From Massilia soli (GTDB taxonomy: Bacteria; Pseudomonadota; Gammaproteobacteria; Burkholderiales; Burkholderiaceae_D), in the NCBI RefSeq assembly GCF_016809835.1, contig NZ_JAFBIL020000004.1, positions 62,001 through 126,000 of the forward strand: a stretch of 64,000 nucleotides of DNA, given 5' to 3'. Shown here one piece after another: positions 25,361-34,555 of this stretch. Made by a program: the position numbers and the translations under genes. How positions within the stretch are numbered: position 1 is the stretch's first letter; each line of letters opens with the position of its first letter. Under the pieces are notes generated by a model. That model saw nothing but the letters and a program-made list of their open reading frames with translations. It had not been told where the DNA came from and made no database searches.

Positions 25361-26515
25361 TCAGCCGATGACCTGGCGCGCGCGCAGCGCGGCGACGGCC
25401 TCGCCGCTCCAGCCCCAGTCGGCCAGGATATCGCCGCCATGCTGTCCCGGCGCCGCTGGCGGCAAGCCAAGTTCGGGCGCCGTGCGGCTAAAGCGCGGCG
25501 CAGGCGCAGGCTGGATGACGCCGTCGACCTCGGCGAAGGTGGCGCGCGCGCGGTTGTGCGGGTGCTGCGGCGCTTCGTCCATGTCGAGCACCGGCGCGAA
25601 GCACACGTCGGTTCCTTCCATCAGCGCGCACCACGCGTCGCGCGTACGGCTCTTGAACAGCGCGGCGAACTTGTGCTTCAGCGACGGCCATTCGGCGCGC
25701 GCCATCTGGTCGTCGAACGCGGGGTCGGCAACCCCGGCCAGGCGCAGCAGCAGCGCGTAGAACTGCGGCTCGATCGAACCGATCGACACGAACCTGCCGT
25801 CGGCGCAGGCATAGGTGTCGTAAAACGGCGCACCGCCATCGAGCAGGTTGGCTTCGCGTTCGAGGTCCCACGAGCCATAGGCGCGAAAACCGTACATCAT
25901 CGCCCCCAGCAGGGCGGCGCCGTCGGTCATCGCGGCATCGACCACCTGCCCTTGCCCGGACTTGCGCGCTTCAAGCACCGCGCACACCACGCCGAAAGCG
26001 AGCATCATGGCGCCGCCGCCGAAGTCGCCGACCAGGTTCAGTGGCGGCGCCGGCGGCTCGTCCTTGCGGCCCATCGCCTGCAGCATGCCGGTCAGCGCGA
26101 TGTAGTTCAGGTCATGGCCGGCCGCCTGCGCCAGCGGGCCGTCCTGGCCCCAGCCGGTAACGCGGCCGTAGACCAGCTTTGGATTGCGCGCATGGCAGGC
26201 TTCGGGGCCCGCGCCGAGCCGCTCCATCACGCCGGGGCGGAAGCCTTCGATGATCACGTCGGCCTTGCCGGCCAGTTCGAGCAGCACCTGGATGCCTTCC
26301 GGGCTTTTGAGGTCGAGCGCCAGCGAGCGGCGCCCGCGCGCCATCACGTCGAATTTCGTGCCCAGCATCGGGAACGGGTTGGCGGCGCCTGGCGCCGCCT
26401 TGCGGTCGATGCGGATCACCTCGGCGCCCATATCGGCCAACATCATGGCGGCGAAGGGGCACGGCCCCAGCCCAACCATCTCGACAACCCTTACGCCAGC
26501 CAGCGGTCCTGCCAT
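25361..26515 (-). CDS. Alpha-methylacyl-CoA racemase / CaiB-BaiF CoA-transferase family
   Basis: A 384-residue family III CoA-transferase-fold protein. It has GHDLNY (His134) and GDFGGG (Asp164), the same spacing as the catalytic His126 and Asp156 of Mycobacterium tuberculosis alpha-methylacyl-CoA racemase, so racemase activity on 2-methyl-acyl-CoA is more likely than CoA transfer. It allows branched or methylated acyl-CoA to enter beta-oxidation. It follows acyl-CoA dehydrogenase and an SCP2-type thiolase genes on the same strand, forming a catabolic operon opposite a TetR regulator. Confidence 0.9.
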   Translation of the reverse strand: MAGPLAGVRVVEMVGLGPCPFAAMMLADMGAEVIRIDRKAAPGAANPFPMLGTKFDVMARGRRSLALDLKSPEGIQVLLELAGKADVIIEGFRPGVMERLGAGPEACHARNPKLVYGRVTGWGQDGPLAQAAGHDLNYIALTGMLQAMGRKDEPPAPPLNLVGDFGGGAMMLAFGVVCAVLEARKSGQGQVVDAAMTDGAALLGAMMYGFRAYGSWDLEREANLLDGGAPFYDTYACADGRFVSIGSIEPQFYALLLRLAGVADPAFDDQMARAEWPSLKHKFAALFKSRTRDAWCALMEGTDVCFAPVLDMDEAPQHPHNRARATFAEVDGVIQPAPAPRFSRTAPELGLPPAAPGQHGGDILADWGWSGEAVAALRARQVIG

Positions 26516-26526
26516 GCGATGTGCTC

Positions 26527-27669
26527 CTACAGTGAACGTGCGATGATTTCTTTCATGATCTCATTGGCGCCGCCGTAGATGCGCTGGACGCGCGCGTCCA
26601 CGTACATCTGGGCGATCGGATACTCGAGCATGTAGCCGTAGCCGCCGAACAGCTGCACGCACTGGTCGATGACCTTGCACTGCAGGTCGGAGATCCAGTA
26701 CTTCGCCATCGACGCCTGCACGGTGTCGATGCGGCCGTTGATCATGTCGTCGATGCAGCGGTCGATGAAGATGCGGGCGATGGTCGCCTCGGTCTTGATC
26801 TCGGCCAGCACGAAACGGGTGTTCTGCATCTCGAACAGCGCCTGGCCAAAGGCCTTGCGCTCCTTGGTATGTTCGACCGTCAGCTTCAAGGCGCGTTCGA
26901 TGGCGGCGACCCCGGACACCCCGAGGATGGTGCGCTCGTAGGGCAGCTCGGTCATCAGCTGGGCGAAGCCTTTGCCTTCGGCGCCGCCCAGCACATTCCC
27001 GAGCGGGACGTGGGCGTCGTCGAAGAACAGCTCGCAGGTGTCCTGCCCCTTCTGGCCGACTTTTTCGAGGATGCGGCCGACCCGGAAGCCCGGGTTGTCC
27101 TTCGTTTCGAGCAGCAGCAGCGAGACGCCCTTGGCGCCGGCGGCCGGATCGGTCTTGACCACGACCAGGATCAGGTCGGCCAGGTAGCCGTTCGAGATGA
27201 AGGTCTTCGAGCCGTTGACCTTGTAGCCATCGGCCCCGGCGACCGCGGTGCTGCGGATGCCTTTCAGGTCGGACCCGGCGCCCGGCTCGGACATCGCAAT
27301 GGCGCCGACCATCTCGCCGCTGGCCAGCTTCGGCAGGTACTTGCGCTTCTGCTCCTCGGTGCCCTGATTGAGGATGTAGTGCGCGACGATCGCATGCACG
27401 TGGATGCCGAAGGCCATGTCGCCGGCGTACCCAAGCTCCTCGAACACCACCGACTGGTGGGCGAAGGTGCCGCCCGAGCCGCCGTATTCTTCGGGAATGT
27501 CGGCAAGCAGGATCCCCATCTCGCCGCCCTTCTCCCATACCCGGCGGCCGACGTGCTGCTGCTTGCGCCAGTGCTCCTGGTTGGGTACGACTTCGGTATC
27601 GACAAAGCGGCGTACCGCATCGCGGAAGCCTTCCAGCTCCGCGTTCATCCAGGGCGAGGTGTATTCCAT
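26527..27669 (-). CDS. Acyl-CoA dehydrogenase
   Basis: A 380-residue FAD enzyme with the three standard domains. Visible signatures are [16 protein letters not shown] (FAD/substrate loop), [13 protein letters not shown] and the C-terminal [16 protein letters not shown]. The usual MCAD-type catalytic Glu position near the end is Gly, as in long-chain and isovaleryl types, whose base is instead in a helix like AAIERAL here. It oxidises acyl-CoA to enoyl-CoA with ETF as electron acceptor. I chose ATG 27669; upstream extension overlaps the thiolase gene and is not protein-like. Gap to the thiolase is five bases. Confidence 0.93.
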   Translation of the reverse strand: MEYTSPWMNAELEGFRDAVRRFVDTEVVPNQEHWRKQQHVGRRVWEKGGEMGILLADIPEEYGGSGGTFAHQSVVFEELGYAGDMAFGIHVHAIVAHYILNQGTEEQKRKYLPKLASGEMVGAIAMSEPGAGSDLKGIRSTAVAGADGYKVNGSKTFISNGYLADLILVVVKTDPAAGAKGVSLLLLETKDNPGFRVGRILEKVGQKGQDTCELFFDDAHVPLGNVLGGAEGKGFAQLMTELPYERTILGVSGVAAIERALKLTVEHTKERKAFGQALFEMQNTRFVLAEIKTEATIARIFIDRCIDDMINGRIDTVQASMAKYWISDLQCKVIDQCVQLFGGYGYMLEYPIAQMYVDARVQRIYGGANEIMKEIIARSL

Positions 27670-27674
27670 GGTGC

Positions 27675-28859
27675 TCACGCCGCGCGGTACATGGTGACGA
27701 CGCAGGCGCCGCCGAGGCCCAGGTTGTGCTGCAGCGCGGTGCGCGCACCGTCGACCTGGCGCGCGCCGGCGCTGCCGCGCAGCTGGTGGGTCAGCTCGTA
27801 GCACTGCGCCAGCCCGGTCGCCCCGAGCGGATGGCCTTTCGACAGCAGTCCGCCCGACGGGTTGGTGACTACCTTGCCGCCGTAGGTGTTGTCGCCGTCG
27901 TTGATGAATTTGTCGGCGCCGCCTTCAGGGCACAGGCCAAGCGCTTCGTAGGTAATCAGTTCGTTATGGGCGAAGCAGTCATGCAGTTCGACGACGTCAA
28001 GGTCGTCAGGGCCGATGCCGGCCTGCGCGTAGACTTTTTGTGCGGCCTCGCGGCTCATGTCGTAGCCGACCACGCGCATCATGTCGTTCGAATCGAACGT
28101 GCCCGGGCGGTCGGTCGTCATGGCCTGGGCAGCGATGTAGACGTCGGCTTTCAGGCCGCGCTTTTTCGCGAAGTCTTCCGACACCAGCACCGCGGCGGCG
28201 GCGCCGCAGGTCGGCGGGCATGCCATCAGGCGCGTCATCACGCCCGGCCAGATGGCCGGCGAATCGAGCACGTCTTGCGGCGTCACGACTTTTTTGAACA
28301 GCGCCAGCGGATTGTTGGCCGCGTGGCGGCTGGCCTTGGCGCGGATCTTCGCGAAGGCGTCGAACGGCGTGCCGTATTTGTTCATGTGCGACAGGCCGGC
28401 GCCGCCGAAGTAGCGCAGCGCCAGCGGGATGTCCGGCATGCCGACCAGTTCATCGGTCACCGCGTCGAACGGGTCGAACGGGCTGGGGCGGTCGTTGAAC
28501 ACCGAGCCGAGCGCGCCGGGGCTCATCTGCTCGAAGCCCAGCACCAGCACGCAGTCGCACGCGCCGCTGGCGATCGCCTGGCGCGCCAGGAACAGCGCGG
28601 TCGAGCCGGTGGAACAGTTGTTGTTGACGTTGACGACCGGGATGCCGGTCATGCCGACCTTGTACAAGGCCTTCTGGCCGCTGGTCGAATCGCCGTAGAC
28701 GTAGCCGGCGTAGGCCTGCTCGATATCGTCGTAGGACAGGCCGGCGTCGTCCAGTGCCTGGCGGACGGCCAGCGCGCCCATCTCGTCGTACGGGGCGCTG
28801 GCGCCTGGCTTGGCGAACGGGATCATGCCCACACCGGTTACATAAACGTTGCGGCTCAT
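27675..28859 (-). CDS. SCP2-type thiolase (lipid-transfer protein / acetyl-CoA acetyltransferase family)
   Basis: A 394-residue thiolase-fold protein with nucleophile Cys82 (VNNNCSTGS), the HDCFAHNE loop and GHPLGATG near the C-terminus. The missing typical CxGGG end and the HDCFA motif place it in the SCP-x/nonspecific lipid-transfer type, which often cleaves branched 3-ketoacyl-CoA. It is the first gene of a three-gene operon with acyl-CoA dehydrogenase and methylacyl-CoA racemase. It diverges from the TetR gene, with a palindromic operator candidate between them. Confidence 0.92.
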   Translation of the reverse strand: MSRNVYVTGVGMIPFAKPGASAPYDEMGALAVRQALDDAGLSYDDIEQAYAGYVYGDSTSGQKALYKVGMTGIPVVNVNNNCSTGSTALFLARQAIASGACDCVLVLGFEQMSPGALGSVFNDRPSPFDPFDAVTDELVGMPDIPLALRYFGGAGLSHMNKYGTPFDAFAKIRAKASRHAANNPLALFKKVVTPQDVLDSPAIWPGVMTRLMACPPTCGAAAAVLVSEDFAKKRGLKADVYIAAQAMTTDRPGTFDSNDMMRVVGYDMSREAAQKVYAQAGIGPDDLDVVELHDCFAHNELITYEALGLCPEGGADKFINDGDNTYGGKVVTNPSGGLLSKGHPLGATGLAQCYELTHQLRGSAGARQVDGARTALQHNLGLGGACVVTMYRAA

Positions 28860-28882
28860 CGAAGTCTCCTGAATGAATGGAT

Positions 28883-28898
28883 TAGGTCGCGCGACCTA
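28883..28898. promoter_or_regulatory. 16-bp perfect palindrome, probable operator of the TetR regulator
   Basis: TAGGTCGCGCGACCTA is a perfect palindrome in the 97-bp gap between the divergent thiolase and TetR genes, the expected length and place for a TetR-family site. The half-site TAGGTC repeats at 28911-28916. It probably serves both directions. Confidence 0.7.
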
Positions 28899-28956
28899 TC
28901 GCGACGATTATAGGTCAGTCGTACTATTTTTCCAAGCAGCATGCGATAATCCGCCC

Positions 28957-29592
28957 ATGCCCGCCTCCCTCGCTACCGCACTCAAGCACAAGCCGTCGAA
29001 CACGACCGGCAAGGGGCTGGGGCGCGCGCACGAAATCTTGCAGGCGGCGCGCACCGTGCTGGCCGCGGAAGGCCATGCCGGGCTGTCGATGCGCCGGGTG
29101 GCGGGCGAAGTCGGCATCAGCCTGTCCAATGTACAGCACTATTACCAGAGCAAGGACGCCTTGCTCGAAGCGGTGCTGCTGTACACGATGGATGTGTTCC
29201 AGGCCAAGATCGACGCCATTTCGGCGGCCATGGGGGAAGAGTCGCCGATCGACCGTTTTTTGTCGACGGTCGACATGTTCCTCGACGAGCTCACCGACCC
29301 GGTCACGCACGCGATCTTCTTTGAAATCTGGGCGCTGGCCTCGCGCAACGCGTTTGCCTCGAAGCTGATGGACAAGATGATGGCGCGCGAACGCAAAACC
29401 ATCTATCACCTGATCCGCGGGCTGGCCCCTGGCCTGAGCGACGACGACACCATGCAGCGCGCGATCCTGATCGTCGCGCAGGTCGAAGGGCTGATGCTGT
29501 TCCGCCTCGACCGCAACGCGCGTCCCGACGAATTCTTGCTGGTGCGCGCCTCGGTGCGCAAGGCGCTGGCCGCGCTCGCGACCATTCCCTAG
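28957..29592 (+). CDS. TetR-family transcriptional regulator
   Basis: A 211-residue protein with an N-terminal TetR HTH (about 20-75: ILQAARTVLAAEGHAGLSMR, then VGISLSNVQHYYQSKDAL). The C-terminal part is a helical ligand-binding domain. It diverges from the fatty-acid operon and probably represses it until an acyl-CoA or similar inducer binds. Start: ATG 28957; an upstream in-frame ATG at 28873 would cover the operator and is unlikely. Confidence 0.92.
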   Translation: MPASLATALKHKPSNTTGKGLGRAHEILQAARTVLAAEGHAGLSMRRVAGEVGISLSNVQHYYQSKDALLEAVLLYTMDVFQAKIDAISAAMGEESPIDRFLSTVDMFLDELTDPVTHAIFFEIWALASRNAFASKLMDKMMARERKTIYHLIRGLAPGLSDDDTMQRAILIVAQVEGLMLFRLDRNARPDEFLLVRASVRKALAALATIP

Positions 29593-29663
29593 CTAAAAAA
29601 TATCGGGCACAGCGCTGGCGCTTATACTTGACCTTCAAGTGACGCGCACGAGGAACTGCCTGC

Positions 29664-31367
29664 ATGCCCCACAACATCACCCTGATCACCACCATCGCGG
29701 CCGCGCTCGGCTTCGGACTCATTTTCGGCATGATCGCCGTGCGCTTCAAGTTGCCCGCGCTGGTGGGCTACCTGGCAGCCGGCATCGTGATCGGCCCGGC
29801 GACGCCAGGCTTTGTCGCCGACATTGAACTGGCCAGCCAGCTGGCGGAAATTGGCGTGATGCTGCTGATGTTTGGCGTCGGGCTGCACTTCTCGCTGAAA
29901 GACCTGCTGGAGGTAAAGAAGATCGCGGTGCCTGGCGCGATCCTGCAGATTGCCGCGGCCACCGGCATGGGCATCGGACTGGCAAGCATGTGGGGCTGGA
30001 GCATCGGCGCCGGCCTCGTGTTCGGCCTGGCGCTATCGGTGGCCAGCACCGTGGTACTGCTGAGGGCGCTGGAAGACAGGGGCATCGTCGACTCGATCAA
30101 TGGCCGCATCGCGGTCGGCTGGCTGGTGGTCGAAGACCTTGTCACCGTGCTGATGCTGGTGCTGCTGCCGGCCATCGCCGGCTCGCTCGGCGGCACGGCG
30201 GCGCCCGGAGGCGACGGCAATTTCTGGACGGCGCTGGCAATCACGCTGGGCCAGGTGGCGGCTTTCATCGCCTTCATGATGCTGATCGGGCGCAAGCTGT
30301 TTCCGTGGTTTCTGTGGCGCGTGGCGGCCACCGGATCGCGCGAACTGTTCACGCTGGCCGTGGTTGCCACCGCGGTCGGGATCGCCTACGGATCATCGGA
30401 ATTGTTCGGCGTGTCGTTCGCGCTGGGCGCGTTCTTTGCCGGCATGGTGCTGCGCGAATCCGAGCTGAGCCACCGCGCCGCGCAGGAATCGCTGCCGCTA
30501 CGGGACGCGTTCTCGGTGCTGTTTTTTGTCTCGGTGGGCATGCTGTTCGACCCGATGGTGCTGGTGGAGAGCCCGGGCCGGGTCGCGCTGGTGGTGGCCG
30601 TCATCATGTTCGGCAAGTCGCTGGCCGCTTTCCTGCTGGTGATCGCGCTGCGCTACCCGCTCAATACGGCGCTGACGGTGTCGGCCAGCCTCGCGCAGAT
30701 CGGCGAATTCTCGTTCATCCTGGCGGCGCTGGGCATGTCGCTCGGCTTGCTGTCGGCGGAAGGGCAAAGCCTGATCCTGGCTGGCGCCATCATTTCAATC
30801 GCGCTCAATCCGCTGATCTTCAAGGCGATCGCGCCGCTGCAGAGCTGGTTGCGAAGCAAGTCGCACCTGTCGCGGAAGCTGGAGCGCTCGACCGACCCGC
30901 TGGCCGAGCTGCCGATGACGGTCGAGCAACACAAGCTCAGTGGCCAGGTTGTGCTGGTCGGATACGGGCAGGTCGGGCGCAAGATTGCCGAGGCGCTCGA
31001 AGCGAACGGCGTGCACTACGTAGTGGCAGAACAGAACCGCGAACTGGTCGACCAGCTACGCAAGCGCAACATTCCCGCGGTTGCCGGCAACGCTGGCGAG
31101 CCGGCGGTGATGATCCAGGCCCACATCGCGCGCGCCGGCACCTTGGTCATCGCGACGCCGGACACCTTCCACGTGCGGGCGATGTGCGAGACCGCGCGCG
31201 CGCTCAATCCGCAGATACGCATCGTAATCCGGACCCACAACGAAGAAGAAGCTCAGTTGCTGCGCGAAGAAACGTCGGGCAAGACCTTCCTCGGCGAAAC
31301 CGAGCTCGCCGCCAGCATGGCGCGCCATGTGCTTGAAGGCCTGAGAGATACCGACGCCGGTCGCTAA
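29664..31367 (+). CDS. CPA2 cation:proton antiporter with TrkA-N domain (KefB/YbaL-like)
   Basis: A 567-residue protein: about 12 membrane segments (to about 390) of the Na+/H+ exchanger type, a short linker, and a cytoplasmic RCK/TrkA-N domain with the dinucleotide motif GYGQVGRKIAEAL (about 432-444). It exchanges K+ or Na+ for H+ and may be gated by nucleotides or glutathione adducts. No ancillary flavoprotein (KefF/G) gene is nearby, so YbaL-like is closer than KefB/C proper. Ribosome-binding site GAGGA before ATG 29664. Confidence 0.92.
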   Translation: MPHNITLITTIAAALGFGLIFGMIAVRFKLPALVGYLAAGIVIGPATPGFVADIELASQLAEIGVMLLMFGVGLHFSLKDLLEVKKIAVPGAILQIAAATGMGIGLASMWGWSIGAGLVFGLALSVASTVVLLRALEDRGIVDSINGRIAVGWLVVEDLVTVLMLVLLPAIAGSLGGTAAPGGDGNFWTALAITLGQVAAFIAFMMLIGRKLFPWFLWRVAATGSRELFTLAVVATAVGIAYGSSELFGVSFALGAFFAGMVLRESELSHRAAQESLPLRDAFSVLFFVSVGMLFDPMVLVESPGRVALVVAVIMFGKSLAAFLLVIALRYPLNTALTVSASLAQIGEFSFILAALGMSLGLLSAEGQSLILAGAIISIALNPLIFKAIAPLQSWLRSKSHLSRKLERSTDPLAELPMTVEQHKLSGQVVLVGYGQVGRKIAEALEANGVHYVVAEQNRELVDQLRKRNIPAVAGNAGEPAVMIQAHIARAGTLVIATPDTFHVRAMCETARALNPQIRIVIRTHNEEEAQLLREETSGKTFLGETELAASMARHVLEGLRDTDAGR

Positions 31368-31398
31368 GCAACGTTCGAAATCGCCTCAAAAAGTGACA

Positions 31399-31466
31399 AT
31401 TCCAAAATCGGGGACAGACCACCATTTTAGAAGATTCTAAAATGGTGGTCTGTCCCCGATTTTGGA
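31399..31466. repeat. Perfect inverted repeat with 33-bp arms (REP/BIME-like)
   Basis: Left arm 31399-31431 and right arm 31434-31466 are exact reverse complements with a 2-base loop; the core reads GGTGGTCTGTCCCCGATTTT. The arms would form a very stable hairpin between the convergent antiporter and FtsH-like genes and may terminate both. Arms of this kind occur as dispersed repeats in some Betaproteobacteria; whether this one is repeated in this genome cannot be seen here. Confidence 0.85.
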
Positions 31467-31490
31467 ACGTTTGGTCGTTGGCGGATGGCC

Positions 31491-33455
31491 TTAGGCGGCG
31501 GTGCCTTCGGTGCAGAGCTTCAGGCCGCCAACGCGCGGGACGTGGATGTGCGCCATCAGCAGTTCGCGGCGCTCTTCGAGCAGCGCAAACACCGCGTCTT
31601 TCGACAGCACGTACTGGTCCAGCAAGGTGTCTTTCAGCGATTCAATCACCGCCTTGTAGTCGCGGATCGCGCCGAGCGTGTAGCTGTAAAGCTCGTCCGA
31701 TTTTTCTTCCACCTGGCGGATCGTCGGGTTGTCGCTGCCTTCTTGCTTGAGCTGCGAGTAGTCGATCTTCGAGCGCGAGTACATCGACAGGCGGTTGACC
31801 ATCAGGTTCAGCATCTTGGTGGCTTTTTCGATGTCGTTTTGGCTGCCAACCGAAATGCCGCGCGCGCCGTAGAACAGTTCTTCGGCCGCTACACCACCGT
31901 AGAGCTGGATCACGTCGCGCTCAAGTTCTTCCAGCGTGCGCAGCGATACGTCGTCGCCCGATTGCAGCACGTAGCCGAGCGCGCCCAGCTTCGACACCGA
32001 TTCGGTGCTGATCTTGAGCAGGTGCGACTTTTCCTTGACCTCGGCCAAGGTCATGCCGGCGCGCAGGTAGGGGTCGATCTGCATGAAGAAGTGGCCCAGC
32101 TCGTGCAGCGCAACGCGTTCGCGCTGCTTGTCTTTCTCTGCCGTGGTGGCGCGGTCGGTCAGGCCCAGGGTCGAGCGCTCGAAAGCACGGAACATCAGGT
32201 CGGTGTCGATGATCGCTTTTTCCTGGATCGAAATCATGCTGGCGCGCTCGACCACGGTCTCCAGCAGCGCCGGACTGAGGTTGGCGGTCATCTCGGCCAC
32301 CTGGTCGAGGTCGAGGTTGTTCCAGTCGACCAGGCCTTCTTTCTTGCGCTTCAGGAAGCTGCGCAGCAGTTCGGTGCGCTCGCTCTTGTTGGGCAGGCGG
32401 AAGTTGATCTTGACCGAGAAGCGGCGCAGCATCGCTTCGTCCATCTCGGACGAGGCGTCGTCGAAGTTGGAGGCCACCACCCAGATGACGTTGGCGCCCT
32501 TGTCGCTCTTGACGCCGTCAAGCAGGCCGAGCAGCGTGTTGGCGGTGTCGTCTTCCCATTTCTTTTCGCCGCGGCCGCGCGGCGTGAACAGGGTTTGTGC
32601 TTCGTCAAGGAAGATGATGCAGCTGCCTTGCTTGCAGGCTTTGCGGTACAGCGCGTTGAGCGCCTTGGAGCCGCCGCCGACATAGCCCGATTCCAGCGCC
32701 GATCCCGAGGCCTGGATCAGCGGCACGTTGAGGCGCTTGGCCAGGTAGCCGACCAGCTTGGTCTTGCCGGTGCCGGCAGGCCCGGTCAGCATCACGTTGA
32801 ACGGCTTGTCGATGTTGTGCGACTTGTATTCGGCGCGGTTGCGGATCATGTCTTCCAGGTGCAAGACTTCCTGCTTGATGTCTTCCATGCCGATCAGGTC
32901 GTCCATGCTGCCCTTGAGCTTGTCCGGGCTGAGCACGTTGGCGCTGACGCCCATGCCGGGAATGCCAAACTTGAGCACATAGATCAGCAGCAGGATGATG
33001 GTGATGTCGAGCGCGTGGCGCTTGAGGAAGGCCAGCGCTTCGGCGCTGGTCGAGTCTTGCCCTTCGTCGAGCAGTACCGCCTTGTGCGATGCCAGGTAGT
33101 CATCCTTGGCAATCGAATACGGGATGGCGTTCTTGAGCAGCACTTCGCGTTCCAGGCTCAGGTGCGAGGTGCTCGGTACCTTGACCACGTGCAGTTGCTC
33201 GGCATTCTTGAACTTGTAGATATAGCGCGGCGTTTCCGACAGCGGCTGGGCCACCATCAGGTACTCGAGCTTGCCTTTCTGGGCAGCCAGGCCGGTGATC
33301 TCGGAAATGTTCTGCGAGTACACGATCGGGCTGGTCGTTTGCGGCACGTCATTCTTGTAGACCGCCAGCGCGATCACCGTGGCAAGCAGGATACCGGCGC
33401 TGATGCGCACATAAACATTCTTGAAGGCTATCTGGAGTTTGGCGAGATTAGGCAT
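31491..33455 (-). CDS. FtsH-like membrane AAA+ zinc protease, divergent paralogue
   Basis: A protein of about 654 residues with two N-terminal membrane segments (about 15-32 and 149-164) framing a periplasmic domain, as in FtsH. AAA+ motifs: Walker A GPAGTGKT (225-232), Walker B IIFLDEAQ, and the second-region Arg in AMLRRF. The protease part has HELGH (451-455) as zinc site and a later Asp in GSQNDIEKAT. Differences from housekeeping FtsH (HEAGH, longer C-terminus, operon with rlmE) show a second, specialised copy. FtsH proteases degrade membrane and regulatory proteins. Start: ATG 33455; ribosome-binding site not obvious. Confidence 0.88.
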   Translation of the reverse strand: MPNLAKLQIAFKNVYVRISAGILLATVIALAVYKNDVPQTTSPIVYSQNISEITGLAAQKGKLEYLMVAQPLSETPRYIYKFKNAEQLHVVKVPSTSHLSLEREVLLKNAIPYSIAKDDYLASHKAVLLDEGQDSTSAEALAFLKRHALDITIILLLIYVLKFGIPGMGVSANVLSPDKLKGSMDDLIGMEDIKQEVLHLEDMIRNRAEYKSHNIDKPFNVMLTGPAGTGKTKLVGYLAKRLNVPLIQASGSALESGYVGGGSKALNALYRKACKQGSCIIFLDEAQTLFTPRGRGEKKWEDDTANTLLGLLDGVKSDKGANVIWVVASNFDDASSEMDEAMLRRFSVKINFRLPNKSERTELLRSFLKRKKEGLVDWNNLDLDQVAEMTANLSPALLETVVERASMISIQEKAIIDTDLMFRAFERSTLGLTDRATTAEKDKQRERVALHELGHFFMQIDPYLRAGMTLAEVKEKSHLLKISTESVSKLGALGYVLQSGDDVSLRTLEELERDVIQLYGGVAAEELFYGARGISVGSQNDIEKATKMLNLMVNRLSMYSRSKIDYSQLKQEGSDNPTIRQVEEKSDELYSYTLGAIRDYKAVIESLKDTLLDQYVLSKDAVFALLEERRELLMAHIHVPRVGGLKLCTEGTAA

Positions 33456-34231
33456 GGTGTACTTTTGTGAATAGTGGACGCAGCAACCGCAACATCGTAA
33501 AAAGTTCTGTTTCAACGCGCAGTCGTCGGGCGCGGTAGCGACAGCAACGCTCGATATTGGTTCATCAACGTCGCTATACAGATCACGCTAATGACAGGAA
33601 GGTTTTGCCTGTCGTGATCATTTGCCATCAAATTAGTGCTTGGAGGCAAGAGGGATATGGAGACTATACCCCCAATAAAAAGGCGCACGCAAACAGTTTT
33701 CGCAAAAAAATTGCGCGTCGCAACACCTCATGGCAAGGTGCTAATTGAATGCGTTATGAAGGTGGCAAACTTCGTTGGCGAACCGATAAAATTGACGCCA
33801 TTCGTAACACTCTGTTTCAGCAGTTGATGAGTTGGCAATGACGTTTCATCATGCTTGAAACTACCTCGTGGACGATTGTCATGATTTACTTTCTCGCCTT
33901 TTTTCAACGCTTGTTTGGCACACCAATTTCCACGAAGGAAGACCATCTGGGCGGGCCGATCGACTTGTCGGACATCCCCTACTGCCTCGGCTTGTTGACC
34001 CGGGATAGCGAGTAACGCTGCCGTGATTTTTCCCGTGAATCATCGATGCGCGTGGCGTAAAAATTCCGCTCGCAAACTCTGACGAAAAATCGTCGGATTC
34101 AATCGAATCGCCGTAGGAGAACCAGAAACCCTATGGTTAAATACGACGAAGAAAAGACACGCGATTTCGGTATTTTTCGCTGCGTCGCACCATGCGTGGC
34201 GCGCGACCAAGATCAACAAGAGGTAGTCATC
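33456..34231. other. Long, relatively AT-rich intergenic stretch between FtsH-like and PEP-CTERM genes
   Basis: About 775 bases. Open frames at 33557-33827 and on the minus strand at 33728-33946 lack ribosome-binding sites and look like chance. The best small candidate is 33851-34015 (listed separately). The divergent promoters for the flanking genes must lie here. Confidence 0.5.
33851..34015 (+). CDS. Possible small membrane protein of 54 residues
   Basis: ATG 33851 to TAA 34013-34015 reads MLETTSWTIVMIYFLAFFQR followed by a polar tail ending GLLTRDSE. One hydrophobic N-terminal segment could be a membrane anchor. No clear ribosome-binding site and no recognised family, so it may be chance. 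Confidence 0.28.
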   Translation: MLETTSWTIVMIYFLAFFQRLFGTPISTKEDHLGGPIDLSDIPYCLGLLTRDSE

Positions 34232-34501
34232 GTGAAAAACTTCGCCCTTTGTCTTGCATTGGCTGCAGGCCTCACCGGCACCGCCCAGGCCGCCCTTGTC
34301 GAATTCGAGCGCACCACCGTCACCGCCGCGCCGATCGCCGGCGTCGCCTCGCGGGCCGACCTGATGGTTGCCGGCGGCGCTGTCGCTGCGCCGGGCCAGA
34401 TGTCGGAACTTCCCGAGCCGGAAGTGTTCGCGATGATGCTGCTGGGACTGGTGCTGATCGGCTGGCGCGCCAGCAGGCACAGCGATGAAAAATTCGAATA
34501 G
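34232..34501 (+). CDS. Very small PEP-CTERM protein
   Basis: An 89-residue protein: signal peptide (MKNFALCLALAAGLTGTAQA), about 35 residues of mature region, then the sorting signal ELPEPEVFAMMLLGLVLIGW and a short charged end. So it is little more than the two targeting signals. Start: GTG 34232 with AGAGG ahead; an upstream in-frame ATG at 34133 would bury the signal peptide. A terminator follows directly. Surface or matrix role inferred from the family. Confidence 0.8.
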   Translation: MKNFALCLALAAGLTGTAQAALVEFERTTVTAAPIAGVASRADLMVAGGAVAAPGQMSELPEPEVFAMMLLGLVLIGWRASRHSDEKFE

Positions 34502-34510
34502 CCAGAACGA

Positions 34511-34544
34511 AAAAAATCCCGCTGCCAGAGCGGGATTGTTATTT
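34511..34544. terminator. Bidirectional Rho-independent terminator
   Basis: AATCCCGCT (34515-34523) pairs with AGCGGGATT (34529-34537) around a five-base loop, with an A-run on the left and T-rich bases on the right. It serves the small PEP-CTERM gene (plus) and the metallo-beta-lactamase gene (minus). Confidence 0.85.
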
Positions 34545-34555
34545 GTGCGGCTGGG

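Noticed and set aside
33728-33946. Minus-strand open frame of 72 residues in the gap after the FtsH-like gene
   Set aside because: No ribosome-binding site, no known pattern and no hydrophobic or folded segment to support it.
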